A stretch of 64,000 bases of DNA from positions 31,210,912 to 31,274,911 of the forward strand of contig NC_092675.1 in the NCBI RefSeq assembly GCF_964355755.1. Direction: 5' to 3'. Source of the DNA: Antedon mediterranea (taxonomy: Eukaryota; Echinodermata; Crinoidea; Comatulida; Antedonidae). A program made the position numbers and the translations under genes. This document shows positions 13,601 to 23,415 of the stretch, one piece after another (position 1 is the first letter of the stretch; every line of letters begins with the position of its first letter). The notes below the pieces were generated by a model, which saw only the letters and a program-made list of their open reading frames with translations, was not told where the DNA came from and did not search any database.

Positions 13601-13986
13601 TTTGCATTCAAAACGAACAAAATAGATTTTAAAGTGAGAAAATACATGATTAAAAAGTTGCATACAAAAGATTACAAATATATTATGGTCAAGCGATATA
13701 TAAAATACAATAAAACTATTTGTAATATTTCAAAGTTTGTAATTTTCTCTAAAAATAAAATTGTATTGTATTCATCACCTACAAATTGTATTGTATTCAT
13801 CACCTACAAATGGCATTTGTGTAACATTATATTTTGTACTCATAGGTGAAGAAGATTCATGTTTCAAGCGAGTTATTCAGCGTTGAAAATAACTTGTTGA
13901 CGCCAACATTTAAAGCACGTCGAAAGCAAATTGAAAATACCTACAAAACTGAAATAGATGCTATGTATGAGCAGGTAGAGCCATAA
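4607..13986 (+). CDS. Long-chain-fatty-acid--CoA ligase, ACSL1/5/6 type (copy A)
   Basis: Makes acyl-CoA from long-chain fatty acid, ATP and CoA at ER or mitochondrial membranes. Twenty exons join in phase to 713 codons: 4607-4649, 6414-6589, 6845-6974, 7386-7453, 7864-7965, 8466-8565, 8916-9124, 9253-9304, 9467-9540, 9813-9890, 10403-10537, 10963-11048, 11206-11260, 11376-11471, 11859-12020, 12126-12242, 12412-12555, 13065-13166, 13373-13444, 13846-13986. The adenylate-forming motifs are all visible: YTSGTTGLPKG at about residues 288-298, GYGQTE near 472-477, TGDIGEW near 553 and [19 protein letters not shown] near 569-587. Exon 1 is signal-peptide-like ([15 protein letters not shown]); a second hydrophobic segment (about 36-55) is the membrane anchor. 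Length is close to the roughly 700 residues of vertebrate ACSL1. The last exon can read through to a stop at 13986 or splice from a GTAGAG donor at 13975 to 14417-14458. Copy B lies 9.4 kb downstream. Confidence 0.93.
5805..5870 (+). promoter_or_regulatory. Pair of kappaB-like sites in ACSL-A intron 1
   Basis: GGGGAATCCCC lies at 5805-5815 and GGGGAAACCCC at 5860-5870. Both fit the Rel/NF-kB consensus GGGRNWYYCC and are 55 bp apart in a small GC-rich patch inside intron 1. The two sites share similar flanks (CCCCGCGGTCGC and CCCCGCCGTAGTCGC), so the pair may be an internal duplication or part of an old repeat. Binding is inference from motif only. Confidence 0.3.
7076..7215. mobile_element. 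MITE family M1, copy 1 (ACSL-A intron 3)
   Basis: The left end GCTCTGTCTACATTATC and right end GATAATGTAGACAGAGC are inverted repeats. The core has the family words TGTGACAAAAAATGTGATGTGCCC and CATATTTGGGCACATCAC (each under 25 bp and reverse-complementary in part). Flanks suggest a short TA-rich target duplication. There is no coding capacity, so it is non-autonomous. Further copies are at 8669, 23693, 29790, 33741, 42639, 51339 and 53833. Confidence 0.85.
8669..8791. mobile_element. MITE family M1, copy 2 (ACSL-A intron 6, left end degraded)
   Basis: Contains AAACTTTATGTTACAAAAAA, the central CATATCACTACCATATTTGG and the right end CAAACTAGTTTGG...AGACAGAGC. The left GCTCTGTCTACAC terminus is not recognisable, so this is an older or truncated copy. 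Confidence 0.7.
13753..13810. repeat. Short direct repeat in ACSL-A intron 19
   Basis: The word TGTATTGTATTCATCACCTA followed by CAAAT occurs twice in tandem, about 28 bp apart. It lies just upstream of the acceptor at 13845. It is probably replication slippage. Confidence 0.7.
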
Positions 13987-14153
13987 AAACCTTTGTATTT
14001 TATTATAGTAGATTGGTATCTTGATGACCTTTGTGTATATTCTCTCTTAAGTCACTTGTAACTTCCACTAATCATGAAAATGAGAACAAAGTTGTGTACA
14101 GGACCAGATTAAATTTCCAAATATTATGTGGATATTTAGGTAAATAATAAATA

Positions 14154-14290
14154 CAGTAGACTCTCTCAATACCAGACGGTTATCAAGGCCCAAAAGGTCC
14201 CAAATTCATTACCATTAAAAACACTTTCCAGAAAACCACACATATTTGGTTATCCCAACGGTGTCCGGTATTGACTGTGAGAGTTGACTG
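14154..14290. mobile_element. Pogo/Tigger-like MITE, copy 1
   Basis: The element begins CAGTAGACTCTCTCAATACC and ends GGTATTGACTGTGAGAGTTGACTG, flanked on both sides by TA. Inverted ends with a TA target duplication and a CAGT(A/C)... start are typical of pogo/Tigger non-autonomous elements. It lies between the two possible ends of ACSL-A (13986 and the 14417-14458 exon). Related copies are at 41894 and 57134. Confidence 0.75.
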
Positions 14291-14416
14291 TATTCCATTC
14301 ATGTGTGTAAATGGTCTCATTCACATTTTATAGAATATTTATGAATGTCATGAAATTTATTTTGACCAAAATCATGCCTTTATAAAAATATAAATATATA
14401 TGATATATATTTTCAG

Positions 14417-14458
14417 TATCAAAAATTAAGCAACAGTTATGATGCATCTCAGTACTAG
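14417..14458 (+). other. Possible alternative terminal exon of ACSL-A
   Basis: TTTTCAG at 14410-14416 is followed by an open frame of 13 codons (YQKLSNSYDASQY) and TAG. It is in phase with a CAG|GTAGAG donor at 13974/13975 in exon 20. Copy B has ATAGAAGC at the equivalent place, so it lacks that donor and ends differently ([12 protein letters not shown]). Splicing here would replace the read-through tail VEP. Choice between the two ends needs transcript data. Confidence 0.4.
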
Positions 14459-15971
14459 TTATTTGGCATATTTTACCTTGCCATAGTTGGTAAGAATGTC
14501 AACATAACATATATCCTATGTATTGCATAATATATATAGTCACTGTTCGACAACCTGCCTATGGATAATAAATACCAGGAAAGAGTGACACTCTTTCTTG
14601 ATAATACTTTAGGGTGATATTGACCAGATTGGAAGGGTGGCAAATTCAACTTTACTGAAGGTGATGGGTCAAACAATTATATGTATATACCGTCCACATT
14701 CTTAGAGTGTTACAATCTACTCAGAATTTTTTTTTTAAATCATAGTTGTAGATCTTGCAAAACAACAAGGGGATAAATTTATTTTTTTTTAAACTAAAGA
14801 AAAGCTAAATCTTTTTATATACTATTTTTATAAACTATTGATACTAAGTTTATTTTGTATAAATATACTTATTAAACAACCATGTACTGCCATGTACAGT
14901 ATGGTACTTATTAAACAACCATGTACTGCCATGTACAGTATTGTACTTTATACTATAGAAACCGTAGAGTAAACAAACTGTTCTTGGTAGAATTATTATT
15001 TGTCTTTATGTATTTTGATTTACGTATTAAAAACGATTAACAATAATACCATATTTGGTATGTGCATTATCGTCATCGATTAACATTGATACCATATTTG
15101 GTATGTGCATTATCGATAAATTATATTTTAAATGTGTATTGTAAATATTTAACTATATCAAACGCACAACTATACAATAACTCAGGGTGTTGGTTTTCTG
15201 ACCAGGACTCTAGGTCAGCTGGTCAATTTAAAAAAAACCGCACAATTTTAAATAATTGTTTTATGAACTGAAACAGAGGTATATAAAATAAGCAACAGTA
15301 CTTTATTTGTTAAATGATATTCTAACCAAGTGCCTTAATCACAACATTATATAAACTATTATTTTTGTTTGCATGTTACTTATGTTGTACGTTATCAGTA
15401 AAGGTATAGATTAGATTAGAGAACCGAAAATGAAATAATAAAATGTTAGATAGTCGAAGAGTGACGTGAACAATTATTCATTTTACATTTTCTGAGCATG
15501 GTGGGATACTTCCATGGTCTAAGTTACATTCATATATACAACCTAGCAATGGTTTGACAGTAACCGCGTGACGTTTGTATGATAGTGTTTAGCGATAGTG
15601 ATAGTGTGACAGCGGATGATGAGGCGATACAAAAATACGTACATGAGTTTCATCAGAATTAGTAGTTCTTTATAGTATTATAAGGATTACTGTGACGTAG
15701 GTGATTCGTCATTGACGGTGATTGTGAAGATGATTAACTTCAACTTTATTTATCAACAGTGGCCCAGATCAACTGGTTGGGCATTGTGCATAGCGCATAC
15801 AATCATGCATTTTAACAATCTTATATTTCATATATGTATTTGATATAATAACGTAACAAACAAAAAGAGAATTGACTGCTAAAGTAAACACGATTACTAT
15901 AAAACTTCAAGAGTCGGCAGTCCCATGCATGATCTTGACTAAAATAAATGTATAACCATCAACACTATTTT
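14459..15971. other. Intergenic, small tandem duplications
   Basis: No coding exon is supported. Two local duplications are visible. A unit of about 39 bp containing CATGTACTGCCATGTACAGT is doubled at 14868-14945. A unit with ACCATATTTGGTATGTGCAT is doubled at about 15050-15118. A stretch near 15740-15800 (CAACTTTATTTATCAACAGTGGCCCAGATC) has a loosely similar counterpart near 49330 and may be an old retroposon end. Confidence 0.5.
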
Positions 15972-16271
15972 TACTCGGGGTACCCGAGTCTAGGACTTAT
16001 TCATTTTCTCCTCTTCTTCCATCTGGACACTATTGAGTAAAAAGTGCGATTTTTAAAGTACTACTCCTCCCTTATTAGTTGTAGTATTGAGCTGGGATTT
16101 GGCATGAATATACTACAGGGACATGTCCTAAAATCTATAGAGCCGGATTTTTAAATTTCAAACCGGATGCAGCCATATGACGTCTCGAAGATGGTACCAT
16201 ATAGCCGTATTTGGTAGGTTATTGATGTGTATGTGACGTCACATCCCGTCTTATGACGTCATTACAGCTTC
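15972..16271. mobile_element. TIR element 'CGGGG', left copy, one end missing
   Basis: Starts TACTCGGGGTACCCGAG and runs to CATTACAGCTTC. It matches 21071-21399 almost throughout, with shared words CTACTCCTCCCTTATT, ATACTACAGGGACATGTCCT and AAACCGGATGCAGCCATAT. The far terminus GTACCCCGAGTA present in the other copy is missing here, replaced by the tRNA-like gene region. No coding capacity is seen. Confidence 0.75.
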
Positions 16272-16290
16272 ATTTGCTGTAGTTATATGC

Positions 16291-16362
16291 GGCTTCTTGG
16301 CGTAATGGTTATCACGTTTGCTTAACACGCAGAAGGTACCTGGTTCGAGCCCGGGCGAAACC
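16291..16362 (+). tRNA. tRNA-Val(AAC)-like gene
   Basis: A cloverleaf can be drawn. The D arm contains GGCGTAATGGTTATCAC (A box). The anticodon loop is TTAACAC (anticodon AAC) on a TTTGC/GCAGA stem. The T arm is CCTGG-TTCGAGC-CCGGG (B box). The acceptor strands GGCTTCT and CGAAACC pair at five of seven positions. A run of ten T follows at once, a good Pol III terminator. The two acceptor mismatches and the repeat-rich setting mean it could be a tRNA-derived repeat head. A decayed relative lies at 20986. Confidence 0.55.
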
Positions 16363-16518
16363 TTTTTTTTTTCATTTTATGGTGAAAAGTACTGTAGGCC
16401 TATACGCAATATGATAATTATACACAGTATATCTTATTTTTATTATTTTTTTAAATAACTATTTTGTGTAATCGGTAATTATCACTTTTACACATGTTTC
16501 TTCTGCTTTGTGCTTATT

Positions 16519-16684
16519 AGGTTATATGCATGATATGCATATAACCTCTTGATTCTGTCAGAATCTTTATTTATTTATTTATTAGGTTATATGCATGATA
16601 TGCATATAACCTCTTGATTCTGTCAGAATCTTTATTAGGTTATATGCATGATATGCATATAACCTCTTGATTCTGTCAGAATCT

Positions 16685-16735
<51 letters not shown>

Positions 16736-16738
16736 TTC
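16519..16738. repeat. Three mini-units with paired ends and hairpin, then a TTTA tract
   Basis: AGGTTATATGCAT, GAT, ATGCATATAACCT, then GATTCTGTCAGAATC (a 6-bp hairpin) and TTTA repeats. This block starts at 16519, 16584 and 16637. Each looks like two element ends joined with nothing between. The word ATGCATATAACCT followed by a hairpin recurs at the 3' end of each 1.4-kb unit downstream. The TTTA tract at about 16685-16738 leads straight into the first large unit. Confidence 0.8.
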
Positions 16739-18130
16739 TTTCCTTAGCACTATTTGTCCGTCAATTATCTTGGCATCGGTTTTATCTATCTAAGTCAATT
16801 TTTCAGAGTATATTCCTTATGGCCAGGAATCGATGTGGTTATGTTTTCACGGTGCGCAATCAAAAATTACGCGGTCTACGCGCGATTTAACGAAATCACG
16901 TTTGTAATCATATCTTCACAAACATGAATCACTTTTAAACAAAATTTGGTACTCATAAATTTCAGGTCATATTTCATCATATGGCAATACAATTACGTGC
17001 GTAGCGCATATAACGCATGCGTACGCGCGCTTAAAATGTTGAAAATTGTCAGAATTTATTTTCGATGAAATTAGAGTACGTTTCAGGCAATTTTAAGCGT
17101 TTAAAAAATTGCCATGAGTGCGCAGATTTTTGCACGCGCACTGCGCGTCAAACGTTAATGCGCACTGTTTGTGTCTGATTACTGTTGTATAACCTTTCTT
17201 TAATAATATCATCATATTTTATTCACTTTTCAACGCGAAACAGCGTTATACGAGCACGTCAAAAGTGACGGGCTACGCACGTGTAAGTTAACAAAATGGT
17301 GAAAATATGCTAAATTTTAAAATTAATATATATCGTTAGAATGCTCGGGAACACCTATTTTTTATTTAATTTTCTTGAAGTGTATGTATCATATGTATGA
17401 TTTATTATGAAATTAGAAGAACAAAAGTTGATTAAGTCATCATTAATGGCATATTAAATTCAACAAAATTAATTTCGACAATCAAACAAATTATAACATT
17501 TTCTTAGGCCAAAATAACAAACTTAACGTTAACTTTCTTCCTTAAGAAGTTCATATATTAAAGTTAAAAGTATATAGTTTGACAGTGCATCATTTTTTTA
17601 AATTTTTAAAGATGTCATCATAGTAAAACATTATAATTCATTGCGGTATGTAATAATCTATCTGCACCAAAGTGGTTACTGCATAGTAAATACACGGAGG
17701 AATTTTTCTCCAACTTTTAGTCAGTTGTGCATGGCTCGATGGTCTGTGCTCGTGTCAATGGCATTCAAGGTACCGAGTTTCCTTGGGAAACGAAATAAGA
17801 TTTTTTTTTTATTATCCGTATTGTTCAAATTTATTTCTTAGTGTATAGATTATACACATGATTTATAATGAAATCTAGATAAAAAGTTACTTTATGTCTT
17901 TTTTATTATGTAACAACAAATGCGGTTTATGACATTATACGCAGAGGGATCTTTGATCGGATTGTGATACCGGCTATGGTGTTCGCGTTAGCAAGGTCCT
18001 ATCATATATTATAAATAATTAAAGATTCTGAGAAAATCAATCAATCAATATATCTTTTAAAAATCAATTATCTTTATTTAAATCAATGCATATAACCTAT
18101 AATTCGTCATAGTGACGAATTAAATCTAGT
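16736..18130. repeat. Tandem 1.4-kb element, unit 1
   Basis: Begins TTCTTTCCTTAGCACTATTT and ends with ATGCATATAACCT, a 9-bp-stem hairpin (AATTCGTCA-TAG-TGACGAATT) and AAATCTAGT. It differs from unit 2 at only a few positions. A tRNA-like stretch near 17725-17790 keeps the A-box-like GGCTCGATGGT but has lost the B-box bases that unit 2 retains (CGAGTTTCCTTGGG against CGAGTTCGAGTCTCACC). No long ORF or transposase motif is seen. Confidence 0.85.
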
Positions 18131-18153
18131 TTATTTATTTATTTATTTATTTA

Positions 18154-19556
18154 TTCTTTCCTTAGCACTATTTGTCCGTCAATTATCTTGGCATCGGTTT
18201 TATCTATCTAAGTCAATTTTTCAGAGTATATTCCTTATGGCCAGGAATCGATGTGGTTATGTTTTCACGGTGCGCAATCAAAAATTACGCGGTCTACGCG
18301 CGATTTTACGAAATCACGTTTGTAATCATATCTTCACAGACATGAATCACTTTTAAACAAAATTTGGTACTCATAAATTTCAGGTCATATTTCATCATAT
18401 GGCAATACAATTACGTGCGTAGCGCATATAACGCATGCGTACGCGCGCTTAAAATGTTGAAAATTGTCAGAATTTATTTTCGATGAAATTAGAGTACGTT
18501 TCAGGCAATTTTAAGCGTTTAAAAAATTGCCATGAGTGCGCAGATTTTTGCACGCGCACTGCGCGTCAAACGTTAATGCGCACTGTTTGTGTCTGATTAC
18601 TGTTGTATAACCTTTCTTTAATAATATCATCATATTTTATTCACTTTTCAACGCGAAACAGCGTTATACGAGCACGTCAAAAGTGACGGGCTACGCACGT
18701 GTAAGTTAACAAAATGGTGAAAATATGCTAAATTTTAAAATTAATATATATCGTTAGAATGCTCGGGAACACCTATTTTTTATTTAATTTTCTTGAAGTG
18801 TATGTATCATATGTATGATTTATTATGAAATTAGAAGAACAAAAGTTGATTAAGTCATCATTAATGGCATATTAAATTCAACAAAATTAATTTCGACAAT
18901 CAAACAAATTATAACATTTTCTTAGGCCAAAATAACAAACTTAACGTTAACTTTCTTCCTTAAGAAGTTCATATATTAAAGTTAAAAGTATATAGTTTGA
19001 CAGTGCATCATTTTTTTAAATTTTTAAAGATGTCATCATAGTAAAACATTATAATTCATTGCGGTATGTAATAATCTATCTGCACCAAAGTGGTTACTGC
19101 ATAGTAAATACACGGAGGAATTTTTCTCCAAGTTTTAGTCAGTTGTGTATGGCTCGATGGTCTGTGCTCGTGTCAATGGCATTCAAGGTACCGAGTTCGA
19201 GTCTCACCTTGGGAAACGAAATAAGATTTTTTTTTTATTATCCGTATTGTTCAAATTTATTTCTTAGTGTATAGATTATACACATGATTTATAATGAAAT
19301 CTAGATAAAAAGTTACTTTATGTCTTTTTTATTATGTAACAACAAATGCGGTTTATGACATTATACGCAGAGGGATCTTTGATCGGATTGTGATACCGGC
19401 TATGGTGTTCGCGTTAGCAAGGTCCTATCATATATTATAAATAATTAAAGATTCTGAGAAAATCAATCAATCAATATATCTTTTAAAAATCAATTATCTT
19501 TATTTAAATCAATGCATATAACCTATAATTCGTCATAGTGACGAATTAAATCTAGT
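18154..19556. repeat. Tandem 1.4-kb element, unit 2
   Basis: Repeats unit 1 at an offset of 1418 bp. A complete A-box/B-box pair lies near 19148-19215 (GGCTCGATGG ... GAGTTCGAGTCTC). The same 3' hairpin and CTAGT end follow. The TTTA tract between units 1 and 2 varies in length. Confidence 0.85.
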
Positions 19557-19567
19557 TTATTTATTTA

Positions 19568-20918
19568 TTCTTTCCTTAGCACTATTTGTCCGTCAATTAT
19601 CTTGATATCAGTTTCATCTAACTAAGTCAATTTTTCAGAGTATATTCCTTATGGCCAGGAATCGATGTGGTTATGTTTTCACGGTGCGCAATCAAACATT
19701 ACGCGGTCTACGCGCGATTTAACGAAATCACGTTTGTAATCATATCTTCACAAGCATGAATCACTTTTAAACAAAATTTGGTACTCATAAATTTCAGGTC
19801 ATATTTCATCATATGGCAATACAATTACGTGCGTAGCGCATATAACGCATGCGTACGCGCGCTTAAAATGTTCAAAATTGTCAGAATTTATTTTCGATGA
19901 AATTATAGTACGTTTCAGCCAATTTTAGGCGTTTAAAAATTGCCATAAGTGCGCAGATTTTTGCACGCGCACTGCGCGTCAAACGTTATTGCGCACTGTT
20001 TTTGTCCGATTACTGTTGTATAACCTTTCTTTAACAATATCATCATATTGTATTAACTTTTCAACGCCAAACAGCGTTATACGAGTACGTCAAAAGTGAC
20101 AGGCTACGCACGTGTAAGTTAACAAAATGGTGAAAATATGCTAAATTTTAAAATTAATATATATCGTTAGAATGCTCGGGAACACCGATTTTTTATTTCA
20201 TTTTCTTGAAGTGTATGTATCATATGTATGATTTATTATCAAATAAAGATAACAAAAGTTGATTAAGTCATCATTAATGGCATATTAAATTTACAAAAAT
20301 TAATTTCGACAATCAAACAAATTATACAATTTTCTTAGGCCGAAATAACAAACTTAACATTAACTTTCTTCCTTAAGAAGTTCATATATTAAAGTTAAAA
20401 GTATATAGTTTGACAGTGCATCATTTTTAAAAATCTTTAAAGATGTCATCATAGTAAAACATTATAATTCATTACGGTATGTAATAATCTATCTGCACCA
20501 AAGTGGTTACTGCATAGTAAATACACGGAGGAATATTTCCATATTTTTTAGTCAGTTGTGTATGGCTCGGTGGTCTTTGCTCGTGTCTATAGCATTTAAG
20601 GTACCGAGTTCGAGTCTCACCTTGGGAAACGAAACAAAATAAGATTTTTTTTTATTATCCGTATTGTTTGTTCAATTGTATTTCGTAGTGTATAGATTAC
20701 ACAAAATGTGGTTTATGACATTATATACGCAGAAGGATCTTTGATCGGATTATGATACCGGCTATTGTATTTGCGTTAGCAAGATCCTATCATATATTAT
20801 AAATAACTAAAGATTCTGAGAAAATCAATCAATCAAAATATCTTAAATCAATCAATTATCTTTATTTAAATCAATGCATATAACCTATAATTCGTCATAG
20901 TGACGAATTAAATCTAGT
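19568..20918. repeat. Tandem 1.4-kb element, unit 3 (diverged)
   Basis: Repeats unit 2 at an offset of 1414 bp but with many more substitutions and small indels, so it is the older member. It also lacks part of the segment just after the tRNA-like region. It retains the tRNA-like A and B boxes near 20560-20625 and the 3' hairpin followed by CTAGT. Confidence 0.85.
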
Positions 20919-20985
20919 TACCATATTTATTCTGTAATGTAAATGGATTAAAACACTTTGTGTAACCCAAATTTTTAGTGCAAGA

Positions 20986-21033
20986 GGTTTCGTAGTGTAG
21001 TGGTTGTCAAGTCTGCTTAACAACACGCAGACT
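20986..21033 (+). pseudogene. tRNA-Val-like fragment
   Basis: GGTTTCGTAGTGTAGTGGTTGTCA matches a tRNA-Val 5' half including the A box. It is followed by CTTAACAACACGCAG, an anticodon-loop region with an insertion. The T arm is absent. The sequence after it (TATACGTAATATGATA) resembles that after the intact tRNA-like gene at 16291, so both belong to one duplicated block. Confidence 0.55.
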
Positions 21034-21070
21034 GTATACGTAATATGATATAGAGTATATCTCGTTTTAT

Positions 21071-21399
21071 TACTCGGGGTACCCGAGTCTAGGACTCTCT
21101 CATCTTTTCCTCTTCTTCTACCATCCAGACACTATTGAGCAAAAAGTGCGATTTATAAAGTACTACTCCTCCCTTATTCGTTGTAGTATTGAGCTCGGAT
21201 TTAGCATGAATATACTACAGGGACATGTCCTCAAAGCTATAGAGCCGGATTTTTTAATTTCAAACCGGATGCAGCCATATCACGTCTCGAAGATGGTACC
21301 ATATAGCCGTATTTGGTAGCGCGGTTATTGATGTGTATGTGACGTTACATCCGGTCTTATGAGTACGTCATTACAGCTTCTTTCTCTGTACCCCGAGTA
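21071..21399. mobile_element. TIR element 'CGGGG', right copy, both ends present
   Basis: Begins TACTCGGGGTAC and ends GTACCCCGAGTA, a perfect 12-bp terminal inverted repeat. The interior is about 330 bp, matches 15972-16271 in the same orientation and is non-coding. With the left copy it brackets the whole 1.4-kb array. Confidence 0.75.
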
Positions 21400-21475
21400 T
21401 TGCACATTCGTGCTTGTTATATCATATGTACATTATCATATGTACAGTATTAAAACAATTAAGTAGTTTATGTTT

Positions 21476-21560
21476 AAGCTTGGTTCCCACTAGGACGCAA
21501 CGCAAGGACCTAGACGCAACGCAAACGAGTTGACCAATGACAAGCGACAGACCAATAAAT
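21476..21560. mobile_element. MITE family M2 fragment
   Basis: AAGCTTGGTTCCCACTAGGA then repeated ACGCAACGCAA and TTGACCAATGACAAGCGA. The same words occur at 26281-26424 and 27632-27935, and inverted near 23047-23098. The right arm is missing here. Confidence 0.6.
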
Positions 21561-21581
21561 CCAGCTCTATACGGTATTAAA

Positions 21582-21721
21582 CAGTTTGGAATGCCGTGCG
21601 TTGTTATGCAAATGAGTTTGTGCAGGTGTATTATGGGGAAGATGGTATGTCAGTCATTCGCGGTCAACACGCCGAACTGTTAAATTTTGATTTTGTTAAT
21701 CTTTACATTAGAAGATTGTTC
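21582..21721. repeat. Dispersed repeat pair, copy 1
   Basis: CAGTTTGGAATGCCGTGCGT through GCGGTCAACACG to TTTTGATTTTGTTAATC. It is repeated in the same orientation at 22566-22683 with moderate divergence. No coding frame is shared. Confidence 0.65.
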
Positions 21722-22026
21722 AAATCATGTAAATAAAACATTTTTCGGGCGGGAACCTAGCAGCTCCTCTTAGTTTGCAAAAGTAATCTCGAAAAGAACT
21801 CTATGTTGAAAAGAAGCCCACCCAAGAGTACTAAAAAATAAAAAATAAAGGAGCACATGGGCTTCTTTTAGAGGTTTTATGGAAGTCTATTTAATGGAAA
21901 AATGAATGCCATACAACTTTGTTTCTGATTTAAAAAAAAAAGTCCATTGACATTTACATCCCTCAAAATATTTCTCTTTCAAAATAAAAGAAAAACAATA
22001 TTCATTGTTTTCCATTAAAAAAAAAT

Positions 22027-22107
22027 TCCGTAGAGATTCGAACCCATGAATCTAGAACACTGGAGAGCACTCTAACCTGAGCATTACCCGTTACGCCACA
22101 ACATGGT
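22027..22107 (-). repeat. tRNA-like sequence, minus strand
   Basis: Read on the minus strand there is an A-box-like TGGCGTAACGGG, a B box GGGTTCGAATCTC and an oligo-T stretch right after. The anticodon arm is not clean, so it is probably a tRNA-derived retroposon head or degenerate tRNA. Confidence 0.4.
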
Positions 22108-22203
22108 ACATGACTGAACAACTGATAATAGTCTATTTATACGTGTATTACGTAATTCATCATTACGTCATAAATATCATATTAACCTTATTAAAACCAA
22201 AAT

Positions 22204-22470
22204 GACCAGTTAGCTCAGTCGCATGAGCGTCGTGTTGACAACACGTATGTCGTGGGTTCGATTCACACGCTGGTCGGTGGAAAAGAGTTAAAGGCATGCG
22301 GCCACTGTGTTTGGGGTTCACAGAATTATACGTCCCCCTTTCCACCACGCATCATGAGGCGACAACATCAATGCATCTGGTGATGTGCTGGAAACGACCC
22401 CAAAAGGCTGTGGCAGGGCCTTAGTGCTGAGGCAGGGAGAGCACATTTAACATCTTTTTTTTTTATTTCA
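22204..22470 (+). mobile_element. tRNA-derived SINE
   Basis: The 72-nt head (22204-22275) folds as a tRNA. Acceptor strands GACCAGT and GCTGGTC pair at all seven positions (one G-U). The D arm has an AGCTCAGTCGCATGAGC A box. The loop TTGACAA gives anticodon GAC, and the B box is GTGGGTTCGATTCACAC. An unrelated body of about 170 bp follows, ending in T-rich sequence. A tRNA head joined to a body and a simple tail is SINE architecture. Confidence 0.7.
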
Positions 22471-22565
22471 TTTTTTTTTCAACATGTATGCGATCTCGTA
22501 AATTTTACGTTTGGTGCCCTCATTTTTAAAAGAAATCGAATTTTTATTTCATCGCAGGTACGAAA

Positions 22566-22683
22566 CGGTTTGGTATGCCGTGCGTTGTTATGCAATGGTT
22601 GTGCAGGTGTAGTGAGAAAGATGGTATTGTTAGTCATTTGCGGTCAACACGTCACACTGTTCAATTTTGATTTTTTTAATCAA
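22566..22683. repeat. Dispersed repeat pair, copy 2
   Basis: Matches 21582-21721. About 95 bp downstream lies CAGGGGCGGATCCAGGATTT (22770), a word seen at hAT-type MITE ends, but no matching opposite terminus was found. Confidence 0.6.
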
Positions 22684-23415
22684 TATTACTACATTGGTAG
22701 CGAAATGTCCGATTCATGCAAGATATTCTATTGTAATAGTGTTATGAATAAACGGTTGTGGTAGGTCTACAGGGGCGGATCCAGGATTTTGTGAAAGAGG
22801 GGGTAAAAAAAAAGTTCAATGCGAACGTACGTCCAGTGGAAGCCTAAAAAAAAGCGCAAAAATTCAATGCTTATTATAGTTCAATATTTATTTACATCAA
22901 TATGTTAAAAATAGGCAATTCAATCAGTCTTTATTTACAGACACGTATCGCTCCAAGTTGATCGTTGTAACAGTATGTCTTTTTTTCTCGGGCGATCGAT
23001 AATTACAACTGAATGAAAAAAACAGGAAATTTCGGGTGGGGGACTAAAGTTATAACTACGTTGCGTTACGTCGTTGTGTTGCGTCTATGTGTGATAGAGA
23101 GCGAATTCACCGATACCATCTCTATGCCGATACTGTTTACAGTAAGCGGACAAAAAAAAAATATTGTTACACTGAAAAAATACAAAGAAAAAAAACACCC
23201 GCCCTCATTGGAATGTTGTTTTGTTAAATAGTTCTTCGGATGAGTGAGTTTAAGGCTTTATCTAAAGTTATATGGTTTTACAATTTATCATTGTTAACCG
23301 ATTGCTAGCTTATTGTCATTCAAAATAGTATTTGATGCCTGCTACGTTGCAGAAGGGAAGGTTAAGGATGCTCGTTGTTGTCTGAATGCAATTAGCACAT
23401 TAATAATATTCCACC

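Noticed and set aside
16519-16680. CRISPR-like short repeats
   Set aside because: The repeats are palindromic and joined by TTTA tracts rather than unique spacers, in a eukaryotic genome. They fit transposon ends.
22770-22810. hAT-type terminus CAGGGGCGGATCCAGGATTT
   Set aside because: No matching opposite end or 8-bp duplication was found within the window, so no element is called.
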